A stretch of 64,000 bases of DNA from Onchidella celtica. Taxonomy: Eukaryota; Mollusca; Gastropoda; Systellommatophora; Onchidiidae. The DNA is taken from assembly GCA_963931925.1 (NCBI GenBank), contig OZ007567.1, forward strand, positions 87,644,998 through 87,708,997. The letters are read 5' to 3'. Of the stretch, positions 63,201 through 64,000 are shown piece after piece; the stretch's first letter is position 1; each line of letters starts with the position of its first letter. The position numbers were made by a program, and so were the translations under genes. The notes beneath the pieces were generated by a model. That model was not told where the DNA came from and searched no databases. It was given only the letters and a program-made list of their open reading frames with translations.

Positions 63201-63628
63201 CTTTCACATCTTGATTCTCAAAAATACAAAATTTACTGATCACATTGTGAAAAGAACTCAATTTTTGGTGAGTCAGTTTGACTTGAAGGATATAAAGGGG
63301 GCATTCATTTGTCAAGTCTGAATATAAAGAATCACTGACTTTTTGTCATTACTGTTTGGTGTAGTTAAAAAATATTTATCTACATTTATTTCTATTCATC
63401 AATTTTGTTCAGGTGTTGGGTGACAAGATTGATTCAAGGGGTCGCTGCATAGCACTGGAAATTTTGGGCCAGAAAAACAATGTTTACAGTACTGAGCTAC
63501 AGTCATCATTCAGACACAAGTTGAAACCAGGCCGTTACATTGTTCTCCCTTCTACAGTAGACGAAGGCCAAGAGAAAACCTTTCTTCTTCGTCTCTTCAG
63601 TCCAGCTCCACTTGAAAACATCAAGTAG
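51273..63628 (+). CDS. Atypical calpain: acylated-type N-terminus, CysPc protease and C2-like domain, no EF-hands; ten exons
   Basis: ATG at 51287 in an exon that begins at 51273 after TTTCTCATGCAG. Coding exons: 51287-51871, 52153-52284, 53086-53291, 54231-54408, 55155-55220, 55663-55736, 56500-56663, 57452-57553, 62993-63093, 63413-63628 (TAG). All phases match; the protein is 607 residues. MGCGSS at the start fits N-myristoylation of Gly2 with palmitoylation of Cys3. Residues about 9-30 are His-rich, then an acidic linker and a Pro-rich [11 protein letters not shown]. The catalytic core shows IEWKRPKE, then GTCWFL with active Cys221, GGHAYS with His380 and RNPWG with Asn400, a complete calpain triad. 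Residues from about 440 form the C2-like (CBSW) domain, starting with [10 protein letters not shown]. There is no PEF (penta-EF-hand) domain, so it is a non-classical calpain, a calcium-dependent cysteine protease probably held at membranes. Intron 8 is 5.4 kb and contains two transposons. Confidence 0.93.
56410..56453 (+). repeat. Short interspersed repeat, copy 1
   Basis: ATAGCCCTGCTGCGACCCCA followed by CAGTTGGTCTGTGG and TTTTTATGATA. Shared with 60896-60940 with two or three differences. The CCACAG...CTGTGG segment can form a small hairpin. Confidence 0.75.
57203..57298. repeat. Tandem duplication, 48-bp unit, two copies
   Basis: Units starting CTGGTATCCCTGATATTT at 57203 and CTGGTATCTCTGATATTT at 57251 differ by one base. 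It lies in calpain intron 7. Confidence 0.9.
57580..60823 (+). mobile_element. Full-length RTE-like LINE, apparently intact
   Basis: Perfect 12-bp target duplications TGAAGTATGGCT at 57568-57579 and 60824-60835 define the insert. It has a 205-bp 5' leader (CGTAAGAGGCGACTAAAGG motif), one long ORF and a short (ATG)n tail with no poly(A). A single EN-RT ORF, a short leader and a trinucleotide tail are RTE-clade features. It sits in calpain intron 8, in the same orientation as the gene. Confidence 0.92.
57785..60802 (+). CDS. LINE ORF: endonuclease plus reverse transcriptase polyprotein (1005 aa)
   Basis: One uninterrupted frame. The apurinic-type endonuclease (EEP fold) occupies about residues 35-285 with [20 protein letters not shown] and GSDHHML, the usual catalytic motifs. 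The reverse transcriptase runs from about 510 to 800, with [30 protein letters not shown], the D of [22 protein letters not shown] and the catalytic FADDLALL. The C-terminus (YGCETWNAS..., [23 protein letters not shown]) is the basic tail typical of this LINE group. The protein nicks target DNA and copies its own RNA there. All key catalytic residues that I can check are present, so the copy may be competent. The true Met could be a little downstream (Met13). Confidence 0.92.
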   Translation: MGEGGASAPVDSMKDNGQSRKDATGPTAPSSSKSLRIASWNVRSMYEAGKSAQVTMEMRRYRLHILGVSETRWIQSGLKQLNTGEKILYSGREDKKHTEGVAIILSKHAQRSLRGWEPYGRRIILASFTTKNKNINMNIVQIYAPTNEATDEDKDDFYNQLQEIVDTLPRKDVNIIMGDANAKIGQDNTGYEDIMGCNGLGQMNENGERFASFCAFNSYVIGGSVFPHKRIHKATWISPDGVTENQIDHFCITRRFRRSLEDVIVQRGADVGSDHHMLLARLKLRLKKQGTRAGTKRRKFQVSLLDGDKKEEFQLTLRNRFKPLVDLEETVDLETHWAKVKGVFTSTCQDVIGEKKVEHKEWISQKSLDLIRIRRDLKERVNASRTRSSRVGNQEEYRASAKEVKKSIKKDKEEFIGMLAEKAEKAATGGHMRILYQTTKTLAGKYGKPEVPVKDYHRKAIFGKEAQAKRWIEHFNSLLNRPPPSNPPDILPARNDLPISCDPPTKAEINDAIKQLNRGKAAGPDQIPPEALKADAAGAAEGLHSLFSRIWIGGKFPKDWKEGHLVKLPKKGDLSNCSNYRGITLLSIPGKVFNRILLKRIQNATDQKLREEQAGFRSNRSTTDQIATLRIIVEQSLEWNSQLIVNFLDYEKAFDSIDRETLWRILRHYGIPEKMVNLIKSMYEGTSCRVVHDGELTDSFDIKTGVRQGCLLSPFLFILVIDWLMKETTSGGRNGIQWTPWTQLDDLDFADDLALLSHTHDQMQAKTTALNKISESIGLRIHPAKSKVLKIVAPLSEQVTVGDQPLEDVESFCYLGSIIDNKGGTEAEVKARIGKAQAAFTSLSKIWRTKDISLKTKLRIFNSNVKSVLLYGCETWNASQACIKRIQVFINRCLRKLLKIRWTDKVSNEIVWKRTRQNPVREEIGRRRWRWIGHTLRRPGNSITKKVLDWNPQGKRLRGRPRGTWRRARENDVQRSGKTWNNVKRLAHDREGWKVFVGGLYPDPG
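60896..60940 (+). repeat. Short interspersed repeat, copy 2
   Basis: Second copy of the 56410-56453 repeat, 4.5 kb away in the next-but-one intron segment. The neighbouring motif GTCAAAATTGGGCAAAA (60868-60884) occurs inverted beside copy 1. Confidence 0.75.
61379..62625. mobile_element. hAT/P-like TIR element with reiterated terminal motifs
   Basis: Direct flanks CTCAGCAG at 61371-61378 and 62626-62633 are identical (8-bp target duplication). Ends begin GGTAGCATGACGTTTGGAGC on the left and the complement of GGTTGTGTGACATTTGGAGC on the right. The motif TGACATTTGGAGCAC (with variants) occurs four times near the left end, and its complement three times near the right end. The interior has (ATC)n and (TTA)n/(GTT)n microsatellites at 61625-61745 but no transposase. 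It lies in calpain intron 8. Confidence 0.75.
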
Positions 63629-64000
63629 ATCTTTCTTATATCTTAACTGGATCTGGAAAAATGATTTAAATTTAGAACTGATATTTGTGACATAAGACCC
63701 ATTGCACTAAATTGATTTGTTTGTGACAGGCTTTCTTACATCATAGCTGAATGAAAATCAGCAGTAGATATGAAAGTGATTCCTAAAATTTTTGTGACAT
63801 TTTGAATGTATCTGAATGATGCCAAAGTCAACATTTTATATCTGTTTTCAACCATTATTGGTAACTGCCATGTGGCTCTGAAATTCAGATGGACCTTATG
63901 TAAAATACAAGTATTGGACATAACAGTGCACCAGCTGGGATGAAAAGTTTAGACTGTTGTTTGTATTTTGTTTTCACCAAACCTATCAAGACCAGAACTG
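63629..64000 (+). other. Calpain 3'UTR / downstream flank
   Basis: Non-coding sequence after the calpain stop. No canonical AATAAA is evident before the window ends, so the transcript probably continues beyond it. Confidence 0.5.

Noticed and set aside
1-64000. CRISPR arrays, bacterial operons, rRNA or functional tRNA genes
   Set aside because: None seen; spliced genes and eukaryotic transposons show nuclear animal DNA.

Overview
This window is intron-rich, AT-rich animal nuclear DNA with spliceosomal GT-AG introns. The gene content (PDIA4, an RNF122/RNF24-type RING ligase, a calpain), the dense non-autonomous DNA transposons and Helitrons, a tRNA-derived SINE, an RTE-like LINE, long microsatellites and long poly(G)/poly(C) runs all suggest a lophotrochozoan, most likely a mollusc and perhaps a gastropod. 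That placement is inference from genome style; no taxonomic marker gene is present.

Layout. (1) 157-11402, plus strand: the 3' part of a PDIA4/ERp72 gene in nine exons, ending in a KEEL ER-retention signal; upstream exons lie outside the window. Its 5-kb intron 4 kb before the stop (5062-10043) is filled with mobile DNA: a TTAA-flanked piggyBac-like element and two Helitrons. The 3'UTR follows and then a CR1/L2-like LINE remnant at about 13.4-14.0 kb. (2) 14-25 kb: no host gene recognised; Helitron copies, a TTAA MITE interrupted by a truncated LINE, and a 434-bp terminal-inverted-repeat element carrying the start of a THAP domain. (3) 25347-26911, plus: a two-exon gene for a 90-aa secreted Met/Gly/Gln-rich protein that I do not recognise. 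(4) 27-34.5 kb: simple repeats, a TTAA MITE and two copies of a tRNA-derived SINE. (5) 44189-about 46637, minus: a five-exon membrane RING-H2 ubiquitin ligase of the RNF122/RNF24 type. The 34.5-44.2 kb stretch downstream of it has no coding signal but holds a Helitron, a Mutator-like MITE, a Tigger/pogo-like MITE and a 51-bp perfect repeat pair. (6) 47.2-50.8 kb: a piggyBac-like MITE, a tandem duplication and a hairpin. (7) 51273-63628, plus: a ten-exon calpain with an acylation-type N-terminus (MGCGSS), a His-rich leader, a complete Cys/His/Asn triad, one C2-like (CBSW) domain and no EF-hand domain. Its intron 8 holds an apparently intact 3.2-kb RTE-like LINE with perfect 12-bp target duplications and a 1.25-kb hAT/P-like element.

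The host genes do not form an operon or an obvious pathway. PDIA4 works in the ER lumen, the RING ligase in endomembranes and the calpain at membranes or in the cytosol. The most notable signals are the orphan secreted protein, the lipid-anchored PEF-less calpain, the fresh LINE only 14 nt past a splice donor, and about a dozen mobile elements whose exact ends and target duplications can be read directly.
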